Positions 21,060 through 32,312 of a stretch of DNA of 64,000 bases are shown piece after piece. The stretch spans positions 1,488,001 through 1,552,000 of the forward strand of contig ML058408.1 in the NCBI GenBank assembly GCA_003013855.2. Direction: 5' to 3'. This stretch comes from Liriodendron chinense. Lineage: Eukaryota > Streptophyta > Magnoliopsida > Magnoliales > Magnoliaceae. The notes below the pieces were generated by a model. That model was not told where the DNA came from, made no database searches, and saw nothing but the letters and a program-made list of their open reading frames with translations. Both the position numbers and the translations under genes were made by a program. The number at the start of each line of letters is the position of its first letter. Positions within the stretch are counted from its first letter, which is position 1.

Positions 21060-21981
21060 GTTAAAGCTCAAGATGTCTTAGAAGTTTTTAAACAAGTGAA
21101 GATCAACATACCCTTATTGGATGCAATCAAGCAGATACTTTCATATGCCAAGTTTTTTAAAGATCTTTGCACTATTAAGCACAAACTCAATGTATAAAAG
21201 AAAACCTTTTTGACTGAACAGGTCAATGCTATCATCAACCAGAACTCTCCCCAAAATACAAAGATCTGGGTAGTCCTACTATTACTTGCATAATAGGGAA
21301 CTTCCAGATCGAACAAGCACTTCTTGACTTGGGGGGCGAGTGTCAATATCATACCCTTCTTGGTGTACAAACAGCTAGGTCTCGTTGAATTGAAACCCAC
21401 CAAGACCACCTTACAACTAATAGACTGATCTGTACGCGTATCGAGAGGAGAAGTGGAAGATGTGTTAGTACAGGTTGACAAATTCTTCTTCTCAGTAGAC
21501 TTCATCATCTTGGATACCCAACCCGTAGTAAATGCTAGCACCCAGATACCTGTTATTCTTGGCTGACCATTCTTGGCAACTTCCAATGCTGTGATCAACT
21601 GCAGGAATGGGGTCATGAAGCTTTCATTTGGCAATTTAAAGTCAGAGCTAAATGTTTTCAACATGTGAAAACAATAAGGGAATGATGATCAGATCCATGA
21701 GGTCAACCTGATCGATACCCTCGTGGAAGACGAATTCCTTCTAACCTCTCTGTTCGAACCCCTAGAAGCATGTTTAGCCCACTTCGTTGATTCTAATGAT
21801 GAGATGATTTTGGAAGTGGTGAATGGATTGTTAGAATCCACCCTTATGCATGATACAAACCAGTGAAGGCCTCGTTTTAAAAAACTCCTTCTGAATGATT
21901 CACGACCTCTACTATCAAGAATTGAAGCACCAAAGCTCGACCTGAAGCCATTACCTTTGGAACTGAAACATGCATACTTAG
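21060..21981 (+). pseudogene. pol: Protease and pre-RT linker of A2
   Basis: Recognised as an Athila aspartic protease: the expected D-L-G-A-S active-site stretch reads TWGASVNIIPFLVYKQLGL near 21325-21390. QVDKFFFSVDFIILDTQPV and QIPVILG-stop-PFLATSNA follow near 21470-21580. The linker FEPLEACLAHF lies at about 21755. Several stops (21197, 21286, 21426, 21563) make it inactive. The long antisense frame at 21068-21664 is a shadow of this domain. Confidence 0.8.
21977..21981. repeat. left target-site duplication of T2 (CTTAG)
   Basis: CTTAG immediately before TGTTGGGGC; repeated exactly at 49625-49629, 27.6 kb away. Confidence 0.95.
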
Positions 21982-22845
21982 TGTTGGGGCTCAAATTTAC
22001 ACCCATTGTAAAACAACATCTCATGGTCCATTGACAATGATTTGGATAAGTTTTGAGGCCAGGAAAGCCCTGAAAATGCCAGCATAACCCTGATCGCTTG
22101 GTAGCGACCAAAATCCGTAAACAGCATTTCAGAGCAGAACTAGACATGCGCTTCACCGCCAAACGATCCGAAATGTCCTAAAACCCCTAATTTGTAAGTT
22201 TCGAAGTCATCCAGTGCATATTTTTACCTGCGCACCTTGAAATGCTTTTCGTCCCTGCCCGGAGCTAACCAAAAGGGTCAGTAAGCCTACAACTACCATT
22301 TTAGAGTGGAACTGGACATGCGCTTCACTGCCAAATGATCCAAATTGCCTTAAAACCCCTAACTTACAAGTTTCAAAGTCATCTGGTGCATATTTTTACC
22401 AGCGCACCTCGAAATGCATTTCATCTCTGCCCGAAACCGACCAAAAAGGGTCCGTAAGCCTACAACTACCATTTCAGAGTGAAACTGGACATGCGCTTCA
22501 CCGCCAAATGATCCGGAGTGCCCCAAAACCCTTAAATAGCAAGTTTGAAGTCATTACGATGCGTATTTCCATACACGCGCTCCCTGGTACAACGTTCCTA
22601 TACGACAAGCCGACCCAGAAGCTCCAAATTAGGAAGTACCAAAATTAGCAACATCTGGACTTCCACACCCCATCTCATTCATTCAGGAGATCAATCATAG
22701 CCTAGAAGTGGCTTGGCGACAGTGAGTGCATGTCTAGAAAAGGTAGCTGTCCTTTGGAGGTCCCCCAGTCGGAGCTGAAATCCTGAAATTTTCTAAGTAC
22801 TGGAATCCTGAAAATCTGGCTAAGTAGTAGGAAAGTGCCGGCAAA

Positions 22846-23560
22846 GGACATGCGCCTGGCATCCCACCACGTGCGCTTGCACCCTATTAGTGAAAGGGAG
22901 TGAATTAAACACTTTTCTGAAAAGCGCCAGGAAATGCGCTGGAAAACCACATGCGCTTGGCTGTTTTCTGCCACATGCACTTGACACTGTTTTCTGCCGC
23001 ATGCGCTTGACACTGTTTTCTACCACATGCGCTGGGAAATACCTGCCAGGCCAGACCCGGACCCGATTACCCCCTATAAATAATGAAGTCACTTCACTCA
23101 TCAGCACGACATCATCCCCCGCCGACCTCAGAGCGATGTAAGCACCACACGCGCTTGCTCTGTTTCTCCTCGCCGGATGCCTTGGTCAGAGTGGATTCCC
23201 TCGCTGGAAACCCTCGCCGGAAAGGGATTTCCTCGCCCGAATCCCAAGTTCGGGGAGAAATCCTGAAAATTTCTAAGTGTTGGGCACATGCGCTTGACAC
23301 TGTTTCCTGCCACATGCGCTAGCTCTTTTGGCCAGAAAATCATGAATTTTCTCTAAGTCTGGGAAGCACATGCACCCACTCTTTGGGTTCAGGCGCATGT
23401 GCACTACCACATGCGCCCGGATCACTTCTCCTTCATCTATTTTCATGAGAAATGGGCACATGCGATCGAAAAATGGCCACATGCGCCCACCATCAGGCAC
23501 ATGCACCTGGCACCTTGTCCAAAATGGCCACATGCACCTGCACCATCCCCTCCATGCCCC
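22846..23560 (+). repeat. CACATGCGC-type motif array, T2 5' LTR
   Basis: Over a dozen copies of CACATGCGCTTGG/CACATGCGCCCGG-like motifs around the TATA box, including three near-tandem units at about 22970-23035 (CTTGACACTGTTTTCTGCC spacers). Confidence 0.85.
23074..23082 (+). promoter_or_regulatory. TATA box of T2 5' LTR
   Basis: CTATAAATA in the conserved context CCCC...ATGAAGTCACTTC, followed by CATCAGCACGACATCATCC. Confidence 0.65.
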
Positions 23561-25563
23561 TGGACATTGATGGCAGGGGTGGACCTTCCATCGCGCGGCC
23601 CGCCTTCGTCCGGGATCGGATTTTGATGAAACCGCCTCTCCTAAATGCGTCTCGATGAGTTCTATCCATCCACCGGATCAGATTCTCCAACGGTTAATGA
23701 TAAGTGACCTAAATCAGTGTTTTGGTCCAAAATGACCAACACTTAGCCAATTTGGAAGCCCCGAAAATCCTTCCGAAAGAGCCAAAAACGGCCTAAAACG
23801 AGAAGAATCAAGCGGAATTGGACCGAGCCCGAGAGGGAAACTTTCTTCTAATTGACATGATACATCATAATCATGCACCGCGATGAGGTTATTTGATCTC
23901 AGGACTCTTTAATACCCTAATCAAGCGGTCGGCAGGCCCGCTACTTAGTCATTTTCAGCCTTGGGAAGTGCCCTGTTGGCCCGAAAATTGACTTCTGCTA
24001 AGCAAATCGAAACGCGATCGCACCAGCGATCTTCGTAGACATAATCCACCCCTGTTCCAAGATGGTCATCGATAATATTCACCGATTTTCCTGATTAGAC
24101 CGCAAACAGGTCCACTACTTAGTCATTTCCAACCTTGGGAAGTGCCCTATTGGCCCAGAAATCGACTTCTGCTAAGCAAATCGAAATGCGATCGCACCGC
24201 GATCTTCGTGGACATAATCCACCCCTGTTCAAAGATGGTAATCGATAATACTCATGGATTTCTCTGAGCAGACCGCAAACAGGTCCACTACTTAGTCATT
24301 TTCAGCCCTAGGAAGTGCCCTGTTGGCTTGAAAATTGACTAATGCCAAATGAAATCAACCGCGATCTCAAAGACGCGGAGGCAAAGCTGAAGTACTCAGG
24401 CTATCCAACAGCCGAGTTAATCATTTACGTGGCACCGATCCCCATTATTCATAAGAAATTGGCATGAACGGGAGTCCATCGGACCCGATACTTAGCCATT
24501 TGCAGGCATCAAAAATAGCCGATCTAGCCAATTGAATATTGAAATCTTCAAAAGATCTTGGCTCAATAAAGCCTATTTGATCCCAAATAGATCATTGAAA
24601 ATACTCAGAAGAAAGAGTGTTCTCGAAAACGAGTCGCCCAACTCTCGAAGAAATACGTTTACTTTATTGTACAAAGCTCTATTCATCCTGGATAAAGGTC
24701 CGAGGCTAAACCTAAGGGGTTATGGTTACCACAAGAAACCACAAACAAAGAGTTCAAACTAAGCTTGAAACATCCTGCTATGGATTGCCACTATGAAAAA
24801 GACAGTCGATGCCCTACCCATCGACAACGGGTCCGTCGGTTTAGCTGATGAGGCAGTTGCAGATTGCTTTCCTAAGGTCACCTGTTCACAGTAACAGGCG
24901 TGAGTTTTAGGTTATGCCGACCAACATTTCGATGTTCGTGTATTCCAGCGGTCACCTGTTCACAGTAATAGGCGCGGGCCCAGAGTTGCACCACTTGATT
25001 AGAAAACCTCGTTCAGGAACGTTGCGAAGTGCTCTCCTAAGGTCACCCGTCATAAAAGTACGGGCGCGGGCCTTGGGTTATGCCGACCAACATTCGAGGA
25101 TCGTATATTCCAGCGGTCACCTGTTCACAGTAACAGGCACGGGCCCCGAGTTGCACCACTTGAATCCTGACAGTCTCTCAACCCGGACAATCCGAAAGAA
25201 AATGGGACATAGACATCCGGCGTGTCTAATAAATGTGGCTCAGTCCATAACAAGAAAACAAAGGTCTACACGACCATGAACTCAAGATCATAATCCCCGG
25301 CGGATTAGTCTTTTGCCTTCCAATTAAGGGTGATCAAGCATTGATGTAATTAAAGGCTCGTGACCAGTATCACAGCCTGGAATGTAAAAGATCTCAGAAT
25401 CTCTGGAATAAAATTTGCCTTGCGATATCTCTCTCTTGTGTACACTTTGTGATTGCTTATGATTGTCTATGAATGTCTCTATACTCAGAAAGAATAAAAG
25501 AAACACAAAAAAAGGACTGCTGACGAGCAGTTTCTGATTCTCTTTTTCTAAGTTCTAACAAAC

Positions 25564-25606
25564 TAGCGACTCTACTGGGGATGATTCAATACCAGAATCT
25601 CTGGTT
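25564..25606 (+). other. T2 primer-binding site, tRNA-Arg type with downstream extension
   Basis: TAGCGACTCTACTGGGGAT, with a few mismatches to the tRNA-Arg 3' end. After a divergent stretch of about 11 bases the sequence CAGAATCTCTGGTT follows, complementary to the tRNA variable/anticodon-stem region, as in T1. Confidence 0.7.
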
Positions 25607-25907
25607 ATTTCTGAGTAAATAGACATTCTGCGATAAATTATTTGTAGACACTAATGTGTACGTAAGAAAGGTTACCGCAAGGAGAAATGTTCGGCGCTTT
25701 CACGGCAGGCCAAACTGGCGACTCTCAAAGGGAACGTTCTTCCCTTCATCTTTAAGGCAAAAGAATTTTGAAGCTTTGCATAGCATGCATGTTGTTTGTA
25801 CTTGTAGGTTTCTGTCTATCCATTGTCGAGCCGTATCGCGATTGGTAAGGTCGCGTCCCCTCTCTTTCCCAGGCGCGCAAAATATTCTAATGCATGTATG
25901 ACTATGC

Positions 25908-25962
25908 AGAGAGAGAGATAGAGAGAGAGAGAGAAAGAGAAAGACAGAAAGAGAAAGACAAG
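25908..25962. repeat. GA-rich leader tract of T2
   Basis: Degenerate GAGA/GAAAGA tract just before the gag ATG at 25977; homologous to the pure GA microsatellite of T1. Confidence 0.9.
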
Positions 25963-25976
25963 AAAGAACCAAACAA

Positions 25977-27421
25977 ATGGCATCTACGATGATCTTCTTA
26001 ACGTCTGAAGGATTCTACTTCCCCCATTTGGCAGCAACCTCTGAAGTCGGATGTCAGATTGTACAGAAGCGCAAGACAGTTAAGAGGACTGAGAACAAGA
26101 AGGTTATTCCAGCTGAAACAGAGATGACAGCAAGGGTACAGGGCAGAACAGAGAGACGGTGGAAGCCAGTCTACAGGGGCGACGCCCGCAACTCCAGCAG
26201 AACCACCGTGTCAGCCAAGCCAGAGTTCTCCTTCGTCGATATCGACTTCCCAACGATACCGAAGATAGCACTGTCAGCCAAGATACCGAACAGATCCGCT
26301 GTTCAACAGTTGACTAAGATGACGATGAAGACAATTCCTACTGAAGCCGTCGTGATCAAGACGAGGCCGCAGCAAGCGCAAGTCATGATGGTGCAGGTCA
26401 CCAAAGGAGAGGCGAGTGAGCGATACCCAAAGCTGCCTCCAATCCAAGAACAAATAGATGAGATTATCCAGGTCCAAGAGGACACTGCCACGAGAGATGA
26501 GAGAGATGAAACAAGCACTGTTGGCTCTAGTTGCCCAGGGGGCAAACAGAAGCCCAGCCGTACCTACTCGACAGTCTGTGGAGGAATGCCAGGGGGCAGC
26601 AGGAGAACCAGCTGCCGCCAAACCACAAGCTCGCCCGAGAAACGTTATGTTCGGACGTGTACCGCCATTGTCTCAGACAGTTGCGGACCTGATGTGTCAG
26701 GAAAGAGAAAAGGAGAAGAGAGGAAAGTATGTATACCGGGTGTCGTACTTACCCGAGGTCCACGACCTCCCATTTCCCAACAATTTCAAGCGTCCGAACT
26801 TCCCTAGATTCGATGGCAGAGGATCGCCAGAGGAACACATGGCTCAATTCATGACAATGATGGGCAACCTGTCGACAATTCCCCAGTACTGTCTCAGATT
26901 GTTTGGCTCGACGCTCACGAGCAAGGACATTCCAGTGGTACATGTCAATGCCCGCAGGGTCAGTCAAATCCTGGGAGCAGATGCAGGACCTGTTCATCTC
27001 CAAATTCTTCTCTACTGAGCGAGAAGTCTCGCTGACAGATTTAGCCTTGGTTCGTCGAAGGCAGGGAGAGTCAGTCGAGAAGTTCATCGACAGGTGGGGG
27101 ACTATAGCAGCACAATGCCGGGAACTGCCCAGCGAATCTGAGCAGGTCAAGATGTGCATGCAGGCCATGGATGCGATGATTTCATTTGGCTTATCTGGAC
27201 ACAACTTCTCGACGTTCCGAGACCTAGCTACAAAAGCCCACCTGGTGGAAGGAACCGCGTTCAGAGCGCAGTTCAAGGCAGAGAAGCCCAGGAGAGAAGC
27301 CGGAAGGATGATAACCTCTAACTACGTCGATAAAGGAAAGGGTTCGAATGACAGGAAATGCCTAAACACCGAGCGTAGAGTCGAGGCCAGGCCAGTAACC
27401 ACGACTCAAGACAAAGGCTAA
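25977..27421 (+). pseudogene. gag: gag of T2 (two frameshifts)
   Basis: Start ATG 25977 (MASTMIFL), the same start as T1. Frame one is open to about 26490, where one extra base relative to T1 shifts coding into the frame of 26458-27018 (EMREMKQALLALVAQG, then LPFPNNFKRPNFPRFDG). A second extra base near 26929 shifts it into the frame of 26903-27421, which carries SWEQMQDLFISKFFSTERE, ESVEKFIDRWGTIAAQC and FSTFRDLATKAHLVEG, the Tat-lineage capsid. The C-terminus is basic and ends DKG-stop at 27421. The order of motifs is intact, so it was a normal Tat gag before the two indels. Confidence 0.87.
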
Positions 27422-27474
27422 GAGTTTTCAGAGGCCGTGACATCTTACGGTAAAAGAGTGTAATCGAGCAAACG

Positions 27475-27668
27475 GACCTTATAACTTCGACATGGAAGAT
27501 CTGGCTCCGATCATGGAACAGCTGGTCGAAGAAAGCTTGATAAGACTGCCAGAATGCATGCGCCCGGAGGAAGCGAAGATGGTCGATCATCCCAGCTACT
27601 GCAGGTATCATCATGTGACCAGCCGCAAGACTGAAGACTACTTTGTCCTAAAAGGCAAGATTTAGCGG
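27475..27668 (+). pseudogene. Zinc-finger-like gag tail of T2 (separate reading frame)
   Basis: In frame with the downstream protease ORF but separated from it by a TAG (27663-27665). Reads PYNFDMEDLAP, then RLPECMRPEEAKMVDHPSYC and RYHHVTSRKTEDYFVLKGKI. This resembles the Cys/His tail of Tat gag proteins (PxYCxYHR...CFxLK); the last Cys is Tyr here. It would bind RNA. The TAG probably replaced a Gln codon. Confidence 0.7.
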
Positions 27669-29012
27669 ATGATTAACGATGGCACCATCAATATGAAGGC
27701 GGAAGAGGCGAGCCGGAACACTGCGACAGTGGTGTCTGCCCTCCCTGTGCCAATTCAAATTCCAACGGCGAATCCATTCCCAGAACCGGAAGAGCCATGG
27801 ACACTTGTGAGCAGCAAGAAGAGGTTAGAGAATAAAAGAAGACTCCTGGAGAAAGAGAGGAAGATGAAGAACAGAACGAGAAGAAGAAATGTTGGACAAG
27901 AACAGCCACGCGCACAGCCCATTCAGTGCGCCATGGTCTCAGTGGTCGCTCAACCAGGGGCCAGTGACAAGGACCAAGTCCTAGAGAAAGGAGAAGTCAA
28001 TGTAGTGGCTCTGCGGTCAGGAAAGCAGGTCGTACAGAGAGAATCTCCGAGCCGACCGGACCCTAGAAGAACGAATGTAGTCATAGGTGAGCCATCAAGG
28101 ACACCTCGAGAAAAAGAACCGTCGGAAGCAGTCAATGAGCCAGCAGCTGACCAACGAGATCACGCTCGAGATAAGGCACCGGTGATTTATGATGTGGTGT
28201 CTCATCTGAAGAAGGTTCCGGCCAGACTCAGCATTTACGATGCCCTGTGCCTTTCAAAGAAATATCAAGAAATGTTGCTCAATGCATTGCTCAATCAAGA
28301 AGCCCGTGAGGTCATGATGGCAGAGATCGAGTCAGAGATGGAAGAAATGAAGATAACGGGAACTAAGGGTCGACCCGCAGAACAGGTCATGCAGATTGAT
28401 CGATCGTCCACGATCACATTCTCTGAAGAAGACAGAACGATCAGCTTGGCGAACCACAACCACCCATTGATGGTGACAGGCCTCATCCGAGACATAGAGG
28501 TTCAAAGATGTATGCTAGACGACGGATCCGCTGTGAATATTATGTCTCTGAAGACATTGCAGCAGTTGGGTTTCAGACAGACAGCACTTCGCCCAAGTGC
28601 TACGGTTATTCAAGGGTTTAATCAGGACGGCCAGGGCGTCCTAGGGTCCATTACTGCCATGCTGGAGATAGAAGAATTGAGCACCAAAGTCACCTGTCAG
28701 GTGATCGATGCGATGACAACATACAATGTCTTCTTGGGACGACCGTGGCTTCATCAATACGGTAGTATCATTCCCTCGACGTACCACCAATGCTTCAAGT
28801 ACAATAGGGATGTCATCCAGTATAGAGTGGCGGCAGACCAGAGGCCGTACTCCGTCACTGAATCCTTCCTGGAAGATGCACAATACTATCAGGAGAGCGG
28901 GGGGGGTCGAGACCGCCAGAAAAGCCAACAAACCGACAGAGGTGGCACAGGGGGCAGAACTCCAAGGCGAGAATCCAAGACAAGCGAACGAAGCTACGCG
29001 AGTGGTCGCTGA
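27669..29012 (+). CDS. Aspartic protease ORF of T2 (447 codons)
   Basis: Longest intact coding frame of the Tat-like element. Residues 1-170 are low-complexity and charged (a basic RLLEKERKMKNRTRRR stretch near 57-73). Residues 170-250 hold VVSHLKKVPARLSIYDAL, a conserved pre-protease segment. The retropepsin-like domain spans about 250-400: active site LDDGSAVNIMS at residues 283-293 (DDG instead of the usual D-T/S-G, as seen in Tat relatives) and the second hydrophobic motif VFLGRPWLHQYGSIIPSTYH near 350-370. It would process Gag-Pol in the particle. Coding-like sequence continues out of frame to 29147 (KFYLIPKHLRKEG), where the N2 array begins and RT should have followed. Confidence 0.82.
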   Translation: MINDGTINMKAEEASRNTATVVSALPVPIQIPTANPFPEPEEPWTLVSSKKRLENKRRLLEKERKMKNRTRRRNVGQEQPRAQPIQCAMVSVVAQPGASDKDQVLEKGEVNVVALRSGKQVVQRESPSRPDPRRTNVVIGEPSRTPREKEPSEAVNEPAADQRDHARDKAPVIYDVVSHLKKVPARLSIYDALCLSKKYQEMLLNALLNQEAREVMMAEIESEMEEMKITGTKGRPAEQVMQIDRSSTITFSEEDRTISLANHNHPLMVTGLIRDIEVQRCMLDDGSAVNIMSLKTLQQLGFRQTALRPSATVIQGFNQDGQGVLGSITAMLEIEELSTKVTCQVIDAMTTYNVFLGRPWLHQYGSIIPSTYHQCFKYNRDVIQYRVAADQRPYSVTESFLEDAQYYQESGGGRDRQKSQQTDRGGTGGRTPRRESKTSERSYASGR

Positions 29013-29147
29013 AGCGACAAGGGCTCAAGGAGGAAATCCATTACAAAGGAAGAAGTTTTATCTGATCCCGAAGCACCTCCGAAAGGAAGGGCAGTCAGTG
29101 TTGAAACAGATGACAAGCCAACAGATGAGCGTGTTACAGTCTAGCTT

Positions 29148-31216
29148 CAAGTGTAGGGTTGCGATGTACTAATAATCTCGGTAAGACCGAGGTCGATCCA
29201 CAGGGAAGGAAGTAAACAATTCTAACTATCCTAATAACTCGAATCAAAGAGGTTTGTGAAATTGATTTTTAACATAAAATAGAAAATCTAATAATGAAAA
29301 GATAACTAGAGCATCAAGGATCCACTTATAGCTCTTCTTAGATGCATAATTCGCTATGGTTTCTTACTTTCTCAACTAGAATCGACATTCCTGTCTATCT
29401 AGTCGGATGATAGAGCTGTTAAACCAAACAGTCTGTCATATGTAAGTTCTATGCATAGGATTCACTCAATGAAGGCTGAGCTGAGCATGCTCAATTGCAT
29501 AGGTCATTCCCCTTTCCAAAAGGTCCAGTTCACAATCATAACCATCCTCAAGTCCTCTCACAAGACAAGGCTAGATCATGATTTGAACTAGATTCAAATC
29601 ACATGCACAATCTATACATATTCAGAAAAACAGAAAAATAGAACTTTGGTAGGAAGTCCCTTCATGAAGAACTTAGTACTAGAGCGCACTCCGATTCCTC
29701 GGATCATACAGGTCTAGACTGTTGCAAACGAATTAAGAAGATAAGTAATTCATCCAAACATCCATGAGTCATCACAAGACTAAGAAAAATTACTTAAAAA
29801 CTTGTATAAACTTCAAACCAGAGTTCATAATCATGAAAACCAATCTTAAAACCAATAAAATGAATTAAACATTCTAAGAAAACTATAAGGTTCACCTCTT
29901 AGCTCTAGCTAAGAGATTAGCTAATAAAAAGCATATTAAAAACTAGAACTAGAACTAAGAAAAGGAAGAAAAACTAGCTGGAGGAGGCTAGGAAGCCTCC
30001 TATGACTTGAACTCCTTGCTCCCCACGTCCTTGGTTGCCCTGGAATAGAAGAGAGCACCTCCTTTTATAGTGCAGCAATAGTACAGCAACATAGCAGAAT
30101 TTGTTTCGCTTGGTACGGCTTAACCAATGGTCGGATTGCCTTCAAATTTGATTTGTAGCTTCCTTGTAATGTGATCTTCCTCATAGATGATTTAGATTTC
30201 CAACATTATCCTCTGAATGGGCCCACCAATCACATCACCGACTGCCTCTCAAAATCGCGCACTTCGGATACCTTCAGAACCAGTCATCTTGCTTTCAACG
30301 CTCCGGAGTGTACAGAGGTCGGATTGATCTCAAATTTTGAACATGAGTAGAAAACTTCCTTCTCTACATGATAGACGGATTAGATTGTCCAAAACGATCT
30401 CAGAATGTGGTCCAAAAATTAGAACAATTAGGGCTTTTATAAACTCTGCGCAGTTGGAGCTTTCTGGATGGTCCATCTTTCTTCAACCGGTACGATCAAA
30501 CCACACACCCTTTTGATCTGAAACTTTTGTGGTTATTCATATATGGATGTGGTCTAAAAGATGGTCAAAGTAGATTTTTTATATCCTCAATGATGGGCCA
30601 CCTGGACCGGCCCAGAGTGGAACAGCGAAATCTGAAACTTTCTAGACAGTTCGTATTGTTTTGGTCACCACGATCAATCCGTAACTCCGATCGACACGAA
30701 ACCACTTGGGTTAGTTCGGCGTCGAGTTCCTCTTCGACATGGATGTGTTGGATTTCCAAATATCATCAAGATAGGCCCAGAAAACTGGTCCGAAAAACCA
30801 GGTGCGGGAATACATTGCTGTTTTAGAATCTGGAATCTGAAACTTGCATGGCCGACCGGTCACGACCGGTCGGACAGGGCTGGCCGACCGGTCACGACCG
30901 GTCAGGCCCTCTTTGGCATTACTCCAGCAAGCATGGCCGACCGGTCAAGACCGGTCGGTCTCTTTTTCTTCTTGTTTTCTTCCTTTCTTTCTTCTATTTT
31001 CTTCTTTCTTTGCTTCTTTCTTTGCTTCCTTCTTCCTTCAGCCCTCCTTGGGTCTTCATCCAAGGTTCTAAATCAGCTCTTTTGGTCATCAATTGGGCAA
31101 AGTAACTCTCATTCCTACAACCACAAAACATGTATTTGATTAGTCTTTAAATTATGAAAACCATGCATAATGAGTGATGAATTGGGGTTAAAATATGCAC
31201 AATTAAGAGCTCAACA
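29148..31216 (-). repeat. N2 LTR a (3' terminal, tip truncated)
   Basis: 2069 bp; alignment to LTR b begins at CAAGTGTAGGG, and the expected TGTTCGCTTCCC tip is replaced by unrelated sequence. Shares variants with LTR c that LTR b lacks (ATATCCTCAATG near 30583, CCAACATTATCC near 30201). GACCGGTC cluster at 30850-30957; TATA at 30061-30070 (minus). Confidence 0.9.
30850..30957. repeat. GACCGGTC palindrome cluster, N2 LTR a
   Basis: Six ACCGGT cores in three hairpin pairs, the standard arrangement for this family; identical in LTRs b and c. Confidence 0.92.
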
Positions 31217-31227
31217 CACCCCCCAAC
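31217..31227 (-). other. Polypurine tract of N2 unit 1
   Basis: Minus strand GGTTGGGGGGTG abutting LTR a; same as N1 and N3. Confidence 0.85.
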
Positions 31228-32114
31228 CAGCATTTTGCTAGTCCCGTGCAAAACATGCATGAAACAAGTTTCATTCTCCAAATCCAACTCTCCTCTAGAA
31301 ACTATTCTTCTATACATTCCAAGACACACAAGCATAAAAATCAGAGAAATTAGGTGATAGAAGTTGAAACCTTAAACTCTTAGAACATAATAAGTATTTA
31401 TATGAAATTCCCACTGATTGATTGATAAATAGAAGAACTTGAACAAATTCACCCTAGTGTGCATAGTGAAAGTTCATCTCATGAGTTTCTGGGCTCATCT
31501 TCATCATAGATCAACTAAACTATGGATTTCAAGGTGCACAGAGCAACAACAAGCCTATGACAGGAATTTGTCTTACCGTCCTTCCGACGACTTTCACACT
31601 ACGTCCCATTTCCGGCTTTGGTTACGGGTAGACCATCCCTCGGTTGGTAGAAGGTAGCCCTAATCGGAATTTTCCACCATATTTCCATCATTCCCAATTT
31701 CATCCTTCCTTTTCCTTTTTCTTTTTAAATTAGATAGGATTTTTAGAAATCCATATCTTTCGTTATTTTCCCATGGACAAGGATGGACAAAGTACCCCGG
31801 CTTGGTTTCTCAACACCTTAAATCAAAGTATAGTTAATCCACAAATCACATAATCCTTTCAACCCATGAAAATCGTGTAATGTGAACTAGGTGTAAAAGT
31901 GTTCAAATTTTCTATCACTCACATAAATAGGGGAATTCACATATAAAACCATTATATTAAAAGAAATTCAAAGCTTGCAACATCACTCACTTCGTATCTC
32001 CTCTTCTTATACTCGTATCATCTTGAATGCATAGAAACAACGTTTTCCAAAAAAGTTTTGAATTTTAGAAAAATCGAAATGTCACAAAAGCTAGTAGATT
32101 CATCTAAGGAATCT

Positions 32115-32149
32115 CACCCCCCAACCAAAATCTTACATTGTCCTCAATG
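32115..32149 (-). other. Second PPT-like tract and palindrome, N2 unit 1
   Basis: CACCCCCCAACC plus CATTGTCCTCAATG, 0.9 kb from the terminal PPT and nearly identical to it. Confidence 0.7.
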
Positions 32150-32312
32150 TAATAAGATATGCAATATGCATGACATGAGAGCAATGACACAAAACAAAGG
32201 AGAGTGAGAACGAGAGTACCTGAGGTAGCAAGTTGATCAATTCTAGCATCTTCCATTGTCTCAATGAGACTTATTCAATCCTAAATGCAGAAAGAAATCC
32301 TAACCTACCTAC

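Larger units (their letters stand above)
19451..21981 (+). mobile_element. Athila-like element A2, gag-protease part (left of T2)
   Basis: Begins directly after the A1 LTR end without its own LTR or PBS. Runs through gag, protease and linker to ...KHAYL, where T2 is inserted. The reading resumes at 49625 with LGQGNTFPVVISS. A2 is therefore the host of T2, and also of T3 at 50524. Confidence 0.88.
21982..25560 (+). repeat. 5' LTR of T2
   Basis: 3579 bp, TGTTGGGGCTC...AGTTCTAACA. Matches the 3' LTR 46009-49624 (3616 bp) with numerous substitutions and small indels, for example an extra CAC-ATGCG unit near 47340 in the 3' copy. T2 is therefore not a very recent insertion. Confidence 0.93.

Noticed and set aside
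21068..21664. 198-codon antisense ORF
   Set aside because: Shadow of the A2 Athila protease; the plus strand has the recognisable motifs.
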